DNA of 44,570 nt from Pseudomonas putida (GTDB taxonomy: Bacteria > Pseudomonadota > Gammaproteobacteria > Pseudomonadales > Pseudomonadaceae). The notes below the pieces were generated by a model. It had not been told where the DNA came from, did not search any database, and saw only the letters and a list, made by a program, of their open reading frames with translations. Of the stretch, positions 1 to 8,413 are shown piece after piece. How positions within the stretch are numbered: position 1 is the stretch's first letter; each line of letters starts with the position of its first letter. The stretch lies in the NCBI RefSeq assembly GCF_028682175.1, contig NZ_JANHKS010000045.1, positions 1 to 44,570 on the forward strand. Reading direction: 5' to 3'. A program made the translations under genes and the position numbers.

Positions 1-8
1 CTTGAGGA

Positions 9-38
9 CGCCCCCGCCGGCAAGCCGTGCTGCTACGG
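9..38. repeat. Single REP-like element at left edge
   Basis: This is one arm of the GC-rich REP class seen as inverted pairs at 6844-6936 and 33728-33824, with core GCCGGCAAGCCGTGCTGCTA. Its partner would lie left of the window, so it may be half of a REPIN cut by the window edge. The same sequence recurs at about 40838-40867. Confidence 0.75.
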
Positions 39-172
39 GTCGTAGCTTCGCCCAGGGTACGCGGGGCATTAGCAAAAGAGGGCAAATCCGCCGTCATTTA
101 GTCGCCTACGGCACTTTGTCAGGCGCAGGGTGCGTGCTTCACTGGTGCTTGACTGCCGACCGGAGCCGCCTC

Positions 173-1819
173 ATGAACCTGCATCAGTTCGCCGAGACCC
201 ACGAAGTCACCAACCAGCCGCCGTCGCTGGATGGCGCCAATCTCTACCGCATCGACCTACCGTTGCAGGAGTGGTCGCAGCGCTTCGGTGCCGGGTGGGC
301 GCAGGCGCGGATCGACGCCTATGGCGCGTTGGCCGGTGGCCCGCTGATGGAAGCCGGCTTTCTCGCCAACCAGAACAAACCGGTGTTCGCCAGCCATGAT
401 CGCTACGGTCATCGCATCGACCTGGTGGAGTTTCATCCCGCCTATCACCAACTGATGCAGACGGCCGTCGAGCACGGCATTCCGTCGCTGCCCTGGACCG
501 ACCCCCGCGAAGGCGCCCACGTCGCTCGCGCCGCCATGAGCTACCTGCACAGCCAGGCCGAGGCGGGCAGCGGTTGCCCGCTGACCATGACCTTCGCCAG
601 CGTGCCGGCCCTCAGGTTGCAGCCGGACCTGGCGCAGACCTGGCTGCCGAAAATCCTCGCCACCGAATACGACCCGCGCAACGTCGGCATCGCCCACAAG
701 GCTGGGGTCACCATCGGCATGGCCATGACCGAAAAACAGGGCGGCACCGATGTGCGGGCCAATACCACCCGCGCTTATCCGGTCGGCCAGCCCGGTCCGG
801 GCCAGGCCTATGAACTGGTTGGCCACAAGTGGTTCTGCTCGGCGCCGATGTGCGATGCCTTCCTGACCCTGGCCCAGACCGACAAGGGTCTGACCTGTTT
901 CCTGCTGCCTCGCCATCGCCCGGACGACACCCGCAACGAGTTCTACATACAGCGCCTGAAGAACAAACTGGGCAACTGGAGCAACGCCTCGAGCGAGGTG
1001 GAGTTCCGTGGCGCGCTGGCGTGGATGGTGGGCGAGGAAGGGCGCGGCGTGCCGACCATCATCGAAATGGTGGCAATGACCCGCTTTGACTGCATGACCG
1101 GATCCAGCGCCCTGATGCGCCAGGCCCTGACCCAGGCAGCCCATCATTGTGCCCATCGAAGTGTGGGCGGACGTGTGCTCAGCCAGCAGCCTTTGATGCA
1201 AAACGTGTTGGCTGACCTGGCACTTGAAAGTGAAGCAGCGCTGGCGTTGAGTCTGCGCATGGGGCGATCGTTGGAGCGGCTGGACGATTCCCATGAAGCG
1301 CGGTTTGCGCGGCTGGTCACGGCGGTGGGCAAGTACTGGATCTGCAAGCGCGCGCCGGCAATGATCAACGAGGCCGCTGAGTGCATGGGCGGCGCGGGTT
1401 ACGTCGAGGACACGATTCTGCCGCGCCTCTATCGCGAAGCGCCGGTCAACTCGACGTGGGAGGGCTCGGGCAACGTGCAGTGCCTGGACGTGTTGCGCGC
1501 CCTGTCCAAGGAGCCCGGTGTGCTCGATGCCCTGTTCGATGAGTTGGGAGATGGCCATGGCGACAGGCGTCTGGCGGCGCACATCGACCGGTTGAAGGCC
1601 GCATTCAAGGACACCAGCGACATCCGGTACCGCGCCCGGCAACTGACCGAGGACATTGCGGTCGGTCTTCAGGCCAGGCTATTGCTGGAGGCGGGGAATG
1701 CGGCGGTCAGCGACGGCTTCATCGCAGGCCGCCTGGAACACCCCGGCCGGGTGTACGGCGCGCTGCCGCGCGGGGTGGATGTCGAGGCGCTGGTGGCGCG
1801 TTCGTCTCCACAGATCTGA
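173..1819 (+). CDS. aidB: AidB-like acyl-CoA dehydrogenase family protein
   Basis: This 548-residue protein matches the AidB branch of the acyl-CoA dehydrogenase superfamily along its length: an N-terminal FNQP-like region (here VTNQPP), MTEKQGGTDV, VGHKWFCSAP, the C-terminal GGAGYVEDTILPRLYREAPV and NSTWEGSGN. AidB is a flavoprotein of the E. coli adaptive response to alkylation with weak isovaleryl-CoA dehydrogenase activity and DNA binding. Whether this copy is alkylation-inducible cannot be read here; no Ada box was identified. The start at 173 is preceded by CGGAG at a suitable distance and begins MNLHQFAE, aligning with the family N-terminus. The open frame continues upstream to position 2, but that stretch is REP-derived and lacks family similarity. 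A REPIN follows the stop. Confidence 0.93.
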   Translation: MNLHQFAETHEVTNQPPSLDGANLYRIDLPLQEWSQRFGAGWAQARIDAYGALAGGPLMEAGFLANQNKPVFASHDRYGHRIDLVEFHPAYHQLMQTAVEHGIPSLPWTDPREGAHVARAAMSYLHSQAEAGSGCPLTMTFASVPALRLQPDLAQTWLPKILATEYDPRNVGIAHKAGVTIGMAMTEKQGGTDVRANTTRAYPVGQPGPGQAYELVGHKWFCSAPMCDAFLTLAQTDKGLTCFLLPRHRPDDTRNEFYIQRLKNKLGNWSNASSEVEFRGALAWMVGEEGRGVPTIIEMVAMTRFDCMTGSSALMRQALTQAAHHCAHRSVGGRVLSQQPLMQNVLADLALESEAALALSLRMGRSLERLDDSHEARFARLVTAVGKYWICKRAPAMINEAAECMGGAGYVEDTILPRLYREAPVNSTWEGSGNVQCLDVLRALSKEPGVLDALFDELGDGHGDRRLAAHIDRLKAAFKDTSDIRYRARQLTEDIAVGLQARLLLEAGNAAVSDGFIAGRLEHPGRVYGALPRGVDVEALVARSSPQI

Positions 1820-1834
1820 TGAGTGACTCCAGCC

Positions 1835-1925
1835 CTGTAGGAGTGAGCTTGCTCGCGATAGCGGTGGGTCAATCAGCACAATGTTGCCTGGTCTGGCGCT
1901 ATCGCGAGCAAGCTCACTCCTACAG
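1835..1925. repeat. REPIN (inverted REP pair, AGTGAGCTTGCTCGCGAT class)
   Basis: Two inverted arms of the form CTGTAGGAGTGAGCTTGCTC flank a spacer of about 40 bases. The pair lies between the aidB-like gene and amn and can form a long hairpin. The same class recurs at 4231, 5442 and 34438. Confidence 0.92.
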
Positions 1926-2030
1926 GGATTGCGTAGTGCATGATGTATTGTGCGCCTCATTACTCATTTCGTGCCTTCCCCCGCCGTTGCAGGCAAGATG
2001 GAACCTTGCAAGATCAGAAGGATGCACATC

Positions 2031-3494
2031 GTGAATGAAGCCTTTGTTGTTGTAGAAACCGCCGAGCAGGCCGTCGATCGCCTTGCCGAGCTGCACGCAC
2101 GTGCAACCACTGCCTTGAGCCAGGCGCTCAAGCGTTATCTGAAAGACCGCGTTGAGCCCGACGCCGCCGAGCGTCTGCTGTTCCGCTACCCCGAATTACG
2201 CCTGACCTATCACTGCCAGGGCGAAGTGCCGCTGACCACTCGCGCCTACGCCAAGGTTCAGCTGCCGGGCACTTACAGCGTCACCGTCACCCACCCGGCG
2301 GCGTTTCGCAAATACCTGATCGAACAGCTCGTGCCCCTGATGAACGACTTCACCGTGACGGTAGAAGTGGGCGTCAGCGAGCAGAACATCCCGTATCCGT
2401 ACGTGGTCGAGCAGGGTGATGAACTGGCGGGCACCGGCGTGACCGCCGCGACCCTGGCCCGCGTATTCCCCAGCACCGACCTGTCCGCCGCCACCGATGG
2501 CATCGCCGACGGCCTCTACGACTGGGCCAATACCGACCCGTTGCCGCTGGCGCTGTTCGACGCCGCCCGTGTCGATTTCTCCCTGCGCCGCCTGGTGCAC
2601 TACACCGGCAGCGACTGGCGCCATGTGCAGCCCTGGATTCTGCTGACCAACTACCATCGCTATGTGGACCAGTTCATCGTCCACGGCCTGGAAAAACTGC
2701 GCGACGACCCGCGCTTCGTGAAGATGGTGCTGCCGGGCAACGTCGTCGTCGACAAGAGCATGGATCACGGCGAGGCGCAGGCCATCGTCTCCAGCGTGGT
2801 CTGGCACCGCTACCAGATGCCGGCCTATCACCTGATCGCCGAAGATGGCCACGGTGTAACGCTGGTCAACATCGGCGTCGGCCCGTCCAACGCCAAGAAC
2901 ATCACCGACCACCTGGCCGTGCTGCGCCCGCATTGCTGGCTGATGATCGGCCACTGCGGCGGGTTGCGTCAGTCCCAGACCATCGGCGACTACGTGCTGG
3001 CCCACGCCTACATGCGCCGCGACGGCATTCTTGACCGCGTATTGCCGCCAAACATCCCGATCCCGGCGCTGGCCGAAGTGCAGCTCGCGTTGCAGGAGTC
3101 GGCGGCGCAAGTCACCGGCGAGCGCGGCGACGATCTGAAAAAACGCCTGCGCACCGGCACCGTGCTGACCTACGACGACCGTAACTGGGAGTTGCGCTGG
3201 GCTCAGGAGCGACCGCTCATCAATCTGTCCCGCGCCGTGGCCGTGGACATGGAAAGCGGCACCATCGCCGCTCAAGGCTACCGCCTGCGAGTGCCTTACG
3301 GGACCTTGCTGTGCGTATCCGACAAGCCGCTGCACAGCGAAATCAAGCTGCCGGGTTCGGCCAACGCCTTCTATGAGCGCGCGGTCACCCAGCATCTGAA
3401 GATCGGTATCGCGGCAGTTGACCTGATGCGCACGCAGCTCAATTCCCTGCACTCGCGCAAACTGCGCAGCTTCGACGAACCGCCATTCCGCTAG
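2031..3494 (+). CDS. amn: AMP nucleosidase
   Basis: AMP nucleosidase hydrolyses AMP to adenine and ribose 5-phosphate in the cytoplasm and adjusts the adenylate pool. The product (487 residues from this start) matches E. coli Amn throughout: IPYPYVVEQG, FDAARVDFSLRRLVHYTG, VNIGVGPSNAKNITDHLAVL, WLMIGHCGGLRQSQ, the phosphorylase-like VAVDMESGTIAAQGY, and the C-terminal HSRKLRSFDEPPFR. Starts are ambiguous. ATG 2022 has its AGAAGG abutting it with no spacer, while GTG 2031 has the same AGAAGG nine bases upstream, so GTG 2031 is preferred. A terminator follows immediately after the stop. Confidence 0.95.
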   Translation: MNEAFVVVETAEQAVDRLAELHARATTALSQALKRYLKDRVEPDAAERLLFRYPELRLTYHCQGEVPLTTRAYAKVQLPGTYSVTVTHPAAFRKYLIEQLVPLMNDFTVTVEVGVSEQNIPYPYVVEQGDELAGTGVTAATLARVFPSTDLSAATDGIADGLYDWANTDPLPLALFDAARVDFSLRRLVHYTGSDWRHVQPWILLTNYHRYVDQFIVHGLEKLRDDPRFVKMVLPGNVVVDKSMDHGEAQAIVSSVVWHRYQMPAYHLIAEDGHGVTLVNIGVGPSNAKNITDHLAVLRPHCWLMIGHCGGLRQSQTIGDYVLAHAYMRRDGILDRVLPPNIPIPALAEVQLALQESAAQVTGERGDDLKKRLRTGTVLTYDDRNWELRWAQERPLINLSRAVAVDMESGTIAAQGYRLRVPYGTLLCVSDKPLHSEIKLPGSANAFYERAVTQHLKIGIAAVDLMRTQLNSLHSRKLRSFDEPPFR

Positions 3495-3505
3495 GCGTTT
3501 GACGC

Positions 3506-3534
3506 AAGGGCCACTAAAGTGGCCCTTTCTGTTT
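3506..3534 (+). terminator. Intrinsic terminator after amn
   Basis: The stem AAGGGCCAC / GTGGCCCTT encloses a short TAAA loop and is followed by a T-rich tail (TTTCTGTTTT). It starts 11 bases after the amn stop and ends just before rluE, which should therefore have its own promoter or be read through. Confidence 0.85.
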
Positions 3535-3551
3535 TCACGCTTCGAGCCGAT

Positions 3552-4184
3552 ATGCCCCGCAATCAACGTCCCGTTTCCCGTCGACCCGCGCCGAACAACA
3601 CAGGCGCATCCCGTCGTGTGGCCAAGGCCCCGCCTGCCGAACCTCGGCTGATCCTGTTCAACAAACCGTTCGATGTGCTGACCCAGTTCAGCGACGGCGA
3701 GGGGCGGGCGACCCTCAAGGATTTCATCGAGATCCCCGGCATCTACCCGGCCGGGCGCCTGGACCGCGACAGCGAAGGGTTGTTGCTGCTGACCAACGAC
3801 GGCCAGTTGCAGGCGCGCATCGCCGACCCCAGGCACAAACTGGCGAAAACCTACTGGGTGCAGGTCGAGGGCGAGCCGAGTGAGGAACAGCTGCAAAAAC
3901 TGCGCGATGGCGTCGAGTTGAATGACGGGCCGACGCTGCCTGCCCAGGCCCGTCAGCTCGACGAGCCTGACCTGTGGCCGCGCAACCCGCCCGTGCGGTT
4001 TCGCAAGAGCGTGCCGACCAGCTGGCTGGAGCTGATCATCAAGGAAGGGCGCAACCGCCAGGTGCGGCGCATGACCGCGGCGGTGGGGTTGCCGACGCTG
4101 CGGCTGGTGCGCGTGAGGATTGGCGACTGGAGCATCGAAGGACTGGATCAGGGGCAGTGGCGGGAAGTGCCGGCGAAGTTGTAA
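3552..4184 (+). CDS. rluE: 23S rRNA pseudouridine synthase, RluE-type
   Basis: This 210-residue protein belongs to the RsuA/RluB/RluE group of pseudouridine synthases, which isomerise a single uridine in rRNA (RluE modifies 23S U2457 in E. coli). The catalytic motif is YPAGRLDRDSEGLLLLTNDG with the catalytic Asp in RLDRDS, and the C-terminal KEGRNRQVRRMTAAVGLPTL is the second family signature. There is no N-terminal S4 domain, only a basic, proline-rich extension of about 30 residues, as expected for RluE rather than RluB or RsuA. The start at 3552 (MPRNQRPVSRR) is the first ATG after the amn terminator. Confidence 0.92.
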   Translation: MPRNQRPVSRRPAPNNTGASRRVAKAPPAEPRLILFNKPFDVLTQFSDGEGRATLKDFIEIPGIYPAGRLDRDSEGLLLLTNDGQLQARIADPRHKLAKTYWVQVEGEPSEEQLQKLRDGVELNDGPTLPAQARQLDEPDLWPRNPPVRFRKSVPTSWLELIIKEGRNRQVRRMTAAVGLPTLRLVRVRIGDWSIEGLDQGQWREVPAKL

Positions 4185-4230
4185 AGGGTGATTTTGCCCC
4201 TCGCGCTATCGGATTGGCTGAACGTCGTCC

Positions 4231-4319
4231 CTGTAGGAGTGAGCTTGCTCGCGATGTGGTAGATCAGACCCATCTCTGTGTCTGACGGAAAGTCATCGCG
4301 AGCAAGCTCACTCCTACAG
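4231..4319. repeat. REPIN (AGTGAGCTTGCTCGCGAT class)
   Basis: Inverted arms CTGTAGGAGTGAGCTTGCTC and its complement lie in the gap between the convergent genes rluE and the DUF2788 gene. The position fits a bidirectional mRNA 3'-end hairpin. Confidence 0.92.
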
Positions 4320-4337
4320 AAACCGCGCTTGGCCCTG

Positions 4338-4544
4338 CTATTTGTGCTGCTCAATGTACGCAATCACCACGCTCTTGATCACAAACGCCAGCACCCCCAG
4401 GCCCAGCACGCCGAACAGGATCATGGTGCCGAAGCGGCCGGCCTTGGACTTCTTCGCCAGGTCCCAGACGATGAAACCCATGAACGCGATCAGCACGGTG
4501 ACCAGGATGGTCATCATCCACTCTTCGAACATCTCGGGTTCCAT
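4338..4544 (-). CDS. DUF2788 small membrane protein
   Basis: This 68-residue protein starts MEPEMFEEWMMTILVTVL and carries two predicted membrane segments, around residues 9-29 and 40-62, separated by the basic loop DLAKKSKAGRFG. That arrangement matches the DUF2788 family found across pseudomonads; its function is unknown. The start is supported by GCAGGAGA seven to ten bases upstream. It reads toward the convergent rluE. Confidence 0.88.
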   Translation of the reverse strand: MEPEMFEEWMMTILVTVLIAFMGFIVWDLAKKSKAGRFGTMILFGVLGLGVLAFVIKSVVIAYIEQHK

Positions 4545-4595
4545 GGGGCTTCTCCTGCAAACGGGGGCTTGCGAGTATAGGGCGTGCAGCGACGA

Positions 4596-5075
4596 TCAGC
4601 TGCGCAGGTGTACCAGCGGGAGTTCGGTGCTGGCCAGCACCTGGTTGAGCACGAAGCTCGAACGCACACTGGTCACGCCGTCGATACGGGTCAAATGGCC
4701 CAGCAGGAATTTCTGATAATGGTCCATGTCCGGGACCACGACTTTTAGCTGATAATCAGCGTCGATCCCGGTCACCAGGCTGCACTCCAGCACCTGCGGC
4801 AGGTTGCGGATGTGCTGCTCGAAGTTCTCGAAGCGGTCCGGGGTGTGCCGGTCCATGCCGATCAGCACATAGGCGGTCAGGCTCAGCCCCAGCTTCTTGC
4901 GATCAAGCAAGGCCACCTGGCGCACGATGTAGCCGTCATCCTCAAGCTGCTTCACCCGCCGCGAGCAGGGCGAGGGCGACAGGCCGATGCGTTCGGCCAG
5001 CTCCTGATTAGAGATGCGCGCGTCACGTTGCAATTCGGCCAGAATGCTCAGGTCGTATCTGTCGAGCTTGCTCAT
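4596..5075 (-). CDS. Lrp/AsnC family transcriptional regulator
   Basis: The 159-residue protein has the standard Lrp layout: an N-terminal winged helix-turn-helix (about residues 4-60, LDRYDLSILAELQRDARISN, then LSPSPCSRRVKQLEDDGYI) and a C-terminal RAM/ligand-binding domain (about 65-150, GIDADYQLKVVVPD). Members usually sense amino acids and often control an adjacent transport or catabolic gene. The divergent neighbour here is not a metabolic gene but an apparently non-coding stretch ending in a terminator, so no target can be named. The start ATG has AGGGA upstream. Confidence 0.92.
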   Translation of the reverse strand: MSKLDRYDLSILAELQRDARISNQELAERIGLSPSPCSRRVKQLEDDGYIVRQVALLDRKKLGLSLTAYVLIGMDRHTPDRFENFEQHIRNLPQVLECSLVTGIDADYQLKVVVPDMDHYQKFLLGHLTRIDGVTSVRSSFVLNQVLASTELPLVHLRS

Positions 5076-5364
5076 CTTAGGTCCCTTTAATGTATCTATT
5101 GCGCTGAATTATTCATCCTAAGTGAAAAATTGCGCAAGTGATGTTTTCATCAGCAACATTCGCAATCCTGTGCTGTGCGCCAAAGCCTATTCTTTTACCC
5201 AGAATCACTGCCCGGACTTTAGCGTCCAGCGCGGCCCGCCGAATCAGGCCAGCCGCGGCCTCCAGCCCAACAGGGTTGACCAGGCCACCGGGCTACGCAC
5301 TGTCCAGAAGACGATGCGAGGTGAGCCGGCGTCAAAAGCGTCGTGCCAGGACGAAGCATTCAAG
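5076..5364. other. Non-coding stretch, possible RNA or gene relic upstream of a terminator
   Basis: No credible protein gene is seen here. It is the regulatory region of the divergent Lrp-type gene and continues as a GC-rich segment (about 5200-5360) that leads directly into a strong rightward terminator at 5365. A terminator with no gene before it implies a rightward transcript, either a small RNA or a leftover gene tail. No known RNA family or riboswitch motif was recognised. An open plus-strand frame crosses the area but has no family-like sequence or ribosome site. Confidence 0.5.
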
Positions 5365-5390
5365 AGAGGGCCATCGAGCCCTCTTTTTTT
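5365..5390 (+). terminator. Strong rho-independent terminator
   Basis: The stem AGAGGGC / GCCCTCT has a six-base loop (CATCGA) and is followed by seven T residues. It is oriented for rightward transcription and ends the unexplained 5076-5364 stretch. Confidence 0.9.
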
Positions 5391-5441
5391 GTGCCCACGA
5401 TTTCTTCCCCTGCACGAAATGAATCTCTTGCCTCGCACGAC

Positions 5442-5531
5442 CTGTAGGAGTGAGCTTGCTCGCGATAGCTTTGGGTCAGTTCCATATTCATCACTGCGAG
5501 TACGCTATCGCGAGCAAGCTCACTCCTACAG
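5442..5531. repeat. REPIN (AGTGAGCTTGCTCGCGAT class)
   Basis: A complete inverted pair of the CTGTAGGAGTGAGCTTGCTC class lies between the orphan terminator and the glutamine-rich gene at 5620. Confidence 0.92.
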
Positions 5532-5619
5532 TTTTGCGGCTCTCGCTGATAGAGTGCGGCGAACGGCGCACCCAGAATGCAGTCCTATTAACAGGTATCC
5601 GCGCCGCAGTGAGGAAAGC

Positions 5620-6828
5620 ATGAACACGCGCATCTGGCGTTTGGCAGGTGTCAGTCTCTTGGCCTTGAGTGTCAGCGCTCAGGTGTTGGCCGACGATAAC
5701 AATCAGCAGCAACAACAGCGCAATGAACAGCGTCAGCACGGTTTCGACATGCAGCGTCAGCAGCAACAGAACCAGCAACGCAGCTTCAATGAGGATAGAC
5801 AGCAGAATCAGCAGCGCGAGCAGCAGCAACAACAGCAGCAACAACAGCAGCAACAACAACGCCAGCAGCAACAGCAGCAGTACCAGCAACAACGCCAGCA
5901 AGAGCAGTTGCAGCAGCAACGGCAGATCCAGCAGAACCAGCAGCAGCGCTTCGATCAACAGCGCCAGCAGCAGGAACGCGAGCGTAACCAGCAGCGCATG
6001 AATCAGGCCCAGCAGGACCAGCGCCAGCAGCAGCTTGAGCAACAGCAACGTCAGCAGCAACAGCAGTTGCAGCAGCGCCAGTTGCAGGACCGTCAGAACA
6101 ACCTGCCGATCCAGAGCCGCCCGGACACCGTGGTGCAGACCCAGCAGCCGCGCCAGGGCTTCTACCGTGACAACCCCAACGATCACAACAACCCGTGGCG
6201 CGGTGGCGACAATCGCCCAGGCAACGGCAATTGGCAGGGCGGCCATCCACCGGGCGTTCATGGCGACGGCTGGGGCTCAGGTCCGCGCTACCGCCCCGGC
6301 TACCAGATAGATCGCATGCCGGGCGGCTATTCGCGCGTTCCGTATCGCGGCAATGACTACTTCTATTCGGGGGGTTACTGGTATCGCCCGCAGGGCCCGC
6401 GCTATGTCGTGGTCGCGCCGCCCCGTGGCGTTCGTGTGCGCTACCTGCCCGATTATGCGCAGCAGGTCTGGCTGGGCAGCGCGCTGTTCTTCGTGGCGGC
6501 GGGCACCTACTACACCTACGAGCAGAGCACTCAGGAATACATCGTGGCTGAACCGCCCCAGGGGGTGGAACCGATTTACACCCCCGAGTCGCTGCCACAG
6601 CCGGCGCAGCAACCTGACAACCCCTACGACGTGATCGCCTACCCGGCCAACGGGCAGACCCAGCAGCAAGTCGAGCAGGATCGCTACGACTGTTATCGCT
6701 ATGCGGTGCAGCAGAGCAATTTCGACCCGGCTGCAGCGACCTACCAGCCGGCGCCGGAAGTGCTGGGGATCTACCGCCAGGCGATGGCCAGCTGTTATGC
6801 AAGCCGGGGATACAGCGTCCAGCAGTAG
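5620..6828 (+). CDS. Exported glutamine-rich DUF6515 protein
   Basis: The 402-residue product starts with a Sec signal peptide (MNTRIWRLAGVSLLALSVSA, cleavage likely after VLA). Residues about 28-170 are an extreme Gln/Arg low-complexity zone including a run of some fourteen consecutive Gln. A Gly/Asn/Pro-rich linker (RGGDNRPGNGNWQGGHPPG) follows, then the DUF6515 core (YSGGYWYRPQGPRYVVVAPP, VWLGSALFFVAAGTYYTY), and a C-terminal domain with YDCYRYAVQQSNFDP and ASCYASRGYS, two Cys that could pair. It is envelope-associated with unknown function. The start is supported by GAGGAAA before the ATG at 5620; the longer upstream frame runs through REP sequence. Confidence 0.87.
   Translation: MNTRIWRLAGVSLLALSVSAQVLADDNNQQQQQRNEQRQHGFDMQRQQQQNQQRSFNEDRQQNQQREQQQQQQQQQQQQQRQQQQQQYQQQRQQEQLQQQRQIQQNQQQRFDQQRQQQERERNQQRMNQAQQDQRQQQLEQQQRQQQQQLQQRQLQDRQNNLPIQSRPDTVVQTQQPRQGFYRDNPNDHNNPWRGGDNRPGNGNWQGGHPPGVHGDGWGSGPRYRPGYQIDRMPGGYSRVPYRGNDYFYSGGYWYRPQGPRYVVVAPPRGVRVRYLPDYAQQVWLGSALFFVAAGTYYTYEQSTQEYIVAEPPQGVEPIYTPESLPQPAQQPDNPYDVIAYPANGQTQQQVEQDRYDCYRYAVQQSNFDPAAATYQPAPEVLGIYRQAMASCYASRGYSVQQ
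5815..5900 (+). repeat. CAG/CAA microsatellite encoding polyglutamine
   Basis: A nearly pure run of CAG and CAA codons interrupted by a few CGC and TAC codons lies inside the 5620 gene. CAA interruptions are irregular. Such tracts change length easily without shifting frame. Confidence 0.88.
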
Positions 6829-6843
6829 AACTAACGCATTCCC

Positions 6844-6936
6844 CCGTAGCAGCACGGCTTGCCGGCGGGAGCGGTATGTGAGTCACCATTGAGGTGTCTG
6901 ATACGCCGCCCCCGCCGGCAAGCCGTGCTGCTACGG
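6844..6936. repeat. REPIN (CGGCTTGCCGGCGGG class)
   Basis: The inverted pair has arms CCGTAGCAGCACGGCTTGCC and complement. This is a second REP class, distinct from the AGTGAGC class, positioned between the convergent DUF6515 gene and the fieF-like gene. The arm is shared with 9-38 and 33728-33824. Confidence 0.92.
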
Positions 6937-6943
6937 TCAGGGG

Positions 6944-7849
6944 TCAGTTCAGCACCGGGCTATTGGCCCGCTTCACCACTTCCTGAGGATCGGCGTGCAC
7001 CAGCACTTCGGCCTTCGGGAATTCGGCCATGATTGCCCGTTCCGCCTGCTCGCACAGATCGTGGGCCACCAACAGCGTCAGCGTCCCCGGCAATTCCAGA
7101 TGCAGTTGCACGAACCAGTGGTTGCCCGACACCCGGGTGCGCAGGTCGTGGGCGCCTAGTACACCGGGCACCGCCTGCGCCAGTTCCTGCATGCGAGCGC
7201 TGACGCCCGGTTCAAGCTCGGCATCCATCAGCACCGACACCGTTTCCCGGGCAATCGAGATCGCACTCCACAGGATGTAGAACGCAATCGCCAAACCGAA
7301 ATATGCGTCCAACTGGTCGTAACCGAAATAGGCCAGGCCCAGCGCAATCATGATGCTGACGTTGAGCAGCAAGTCCGAACGGTAGTGCAGCGAATCGGCG
7401 CGAATGGCCGCCGAGCCGGTTTCCTTCACCACCTTGTGCTGCAACATCAGCAGGCCAACGGTCAGAGCTATCGACAGCACCATCACCAGCATGCCAAGCC
7501 CCGGAGCGCTCAAGGCCTGCGGATGCTGGATGCGCTCGATGGCCTGAAAGCCGATCAGAAAGGCACTGACCGCAATGAACAGCGCCTGGGCCATGCCCGA
7601 CAACGCCTCGGCCTTGCCGTGGCCGTAGCGGTGGTCGTCATCGGCGGGGCGCAGCGCATAGTGCACGGCCAGAAGATTCAGAAACGACGCCGCGCCATCG
7701 AGCAGCGAATCGGTCAGACCCGCCAGCAGGCTGACCGAGCCGCTCATCCACCAGGCCACCGCCTTGGCGATGATAAGGACACTGGCCACCGCCAGCGATG
7801 CCCGCGTCGCCAGACGCAATAACCGGGCGTGTTCAGGGCTGCTGCTCAT
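6944..7849 (-). CDS. fieF: Cation diffusion facilitator, FieF-type
   Basis: This 301-residue inner-membrane protein belongs to the CDF family, which exports divalent metals (Zn, Fe, Cd) by proton antiport. The transmembrane part has the site-A aspartates in TDSLLDG (near residues 45-49) and the matching HYRSD in a later helix, plus the conserved loop PADDDHRYGHGKAE. The C-terminal cytoplasmic dimerisation domain includes PGVLGAHDLRTRVSGNHWFV and a terminal HADPQE metal-binding region. It matches E. coli FieF along its length; metal preference is inferred. The start has AAGGAA upstream, 40 nt or more from the neighbouring lipoprotein gene, which is transcribed in the same direction. Confidence 0.93.
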   Translation of the reverse strand: MSSSPEHARLLRLATRASLAVASVLIIAKAVAWWMSGSVSLLAGLTDSLLDGAASFLNLLAVHYALRPADDDHRYGHGKAEALSGMAQALFIAVSAFLIGFQAIERIQHPQALSAPGLGMLVMVLSIALTVGLLMLQHKVVKETGSAAIRADSLHYRSDLLLNVSIMIALGLAYFGYDQLDAYFGLAIAFYILWSAISIARETVSVLMDAELEPGVSARMQELAQAVPGVLGAHDLRTRVSGNHWFVQLHLELPGTLTLLVAHDLCEQAERAIMAEFPKAEVLVHADPQEVVKRANSPVLN

Positions 7850-7879
7850 GGCACTTCCTTGAGTGACAACTGCGAAATA

Positions 7880-8305
7880 TCAGGCCGACGGCACAAGGCC
7901 CAGCGAGGCCAGTTGCTGCGTGCTGCCCTTGTGCTGGATCAGGCGCGGATCGTCCAGCGGCAGGCTGCGGCCCAGTTCGGTCTGGATGATCGCCTGCAGC
8001 TTGGCGTTGTCCACCGTGCCGTCAGTGCGCACGGCAGGCTGCAGTTTCTGCGGATCGATCTGCGCGTGCTTGCCGCCGGGCAGGTAGATCGCGCCAGTGG
8101 CGAAGTCCACCGCGAACGCGATCACGCCAGGGATGATGTAGAACAGAAGGCCAATGGCGTCGAGCACCACGATGGCCGGGTCCATCCTGCCGCTGCCTTG
8201 AATCTGGCCGCGACGTTCAGGGTAGAAAATACTGCCGCAGGCAGTCAGTTGAGCCAGCAGGCTGCCGATCAGAACGGTGCCAATCAAACGCGAAGGAATG
8301 CGCAT
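7880..8305 (-). CDS. Small conserved lipoprotein
   Basis: The product (141 residues) starts MRIPSRLIGTVLIGSLLAQL and has a lipobox-like TACG giving an N-terminal Cys at about residue 23, so it is probably a lipoprotein. A hydrophobic segment follows (IVVLDAIGLLFYIIPGVIAF), then YLPGGKHAQ and a polar C-terminal half. It belongs to a conserved Pseudomonas family without a clear function that is sometimes mislabelled as polyribonucleotide nucleotidyltransferase. The start at 8305 is chosen for the lipoprotein signal and the strong GAGGAGA before it. It diverges from the original hrpB start at 8450. Confidence 0.82.
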   Translation of the reverse strand: MRIPSRLIGTVLIGSLLAQLTACGSIFYPERRGQIQGSGRMDPAIVVLDAIGLLFYIIPGVIAFAVDFATGAIYLPGGKHAQIDPQKLQPAVRTDGTVDNAKLQAIIQTELGRSLPLDDPRLIQHKGSTQQLASLGLVPSA

Positions 8306-8413
8306 GGAAATCTCCTCAGAGGAAGTCGCAACTATACAAGGCAAACGCCTAATCATTAAGACTATCCAAGTTGTAGGACGGTTCTGTGTCGCGGCAAACA
8401 AAGCTGCGTGGTG

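Noticed and set aside
257..1642. Long minus-strand open frame opposite the aidB-like gene
   Set aside because: GC-rich codon bias keeps the opposite strand open; the translation has no family-like sequence and the plus-strand gene matches AidB throughout.
2196..3896. 566-codon minus-strand open frame opposite amn and rluE
   Set aside because: It spans two recognised genes and their terminator on the other strand and has no domain-like sequence.
5491..6261. Leucine-rich minus-strand frame resembling a membrane protein
   Set aside because: It is the antisense of CAG/CAA repeats (CTG/TTG read as Leu) and crosses a REPIN.
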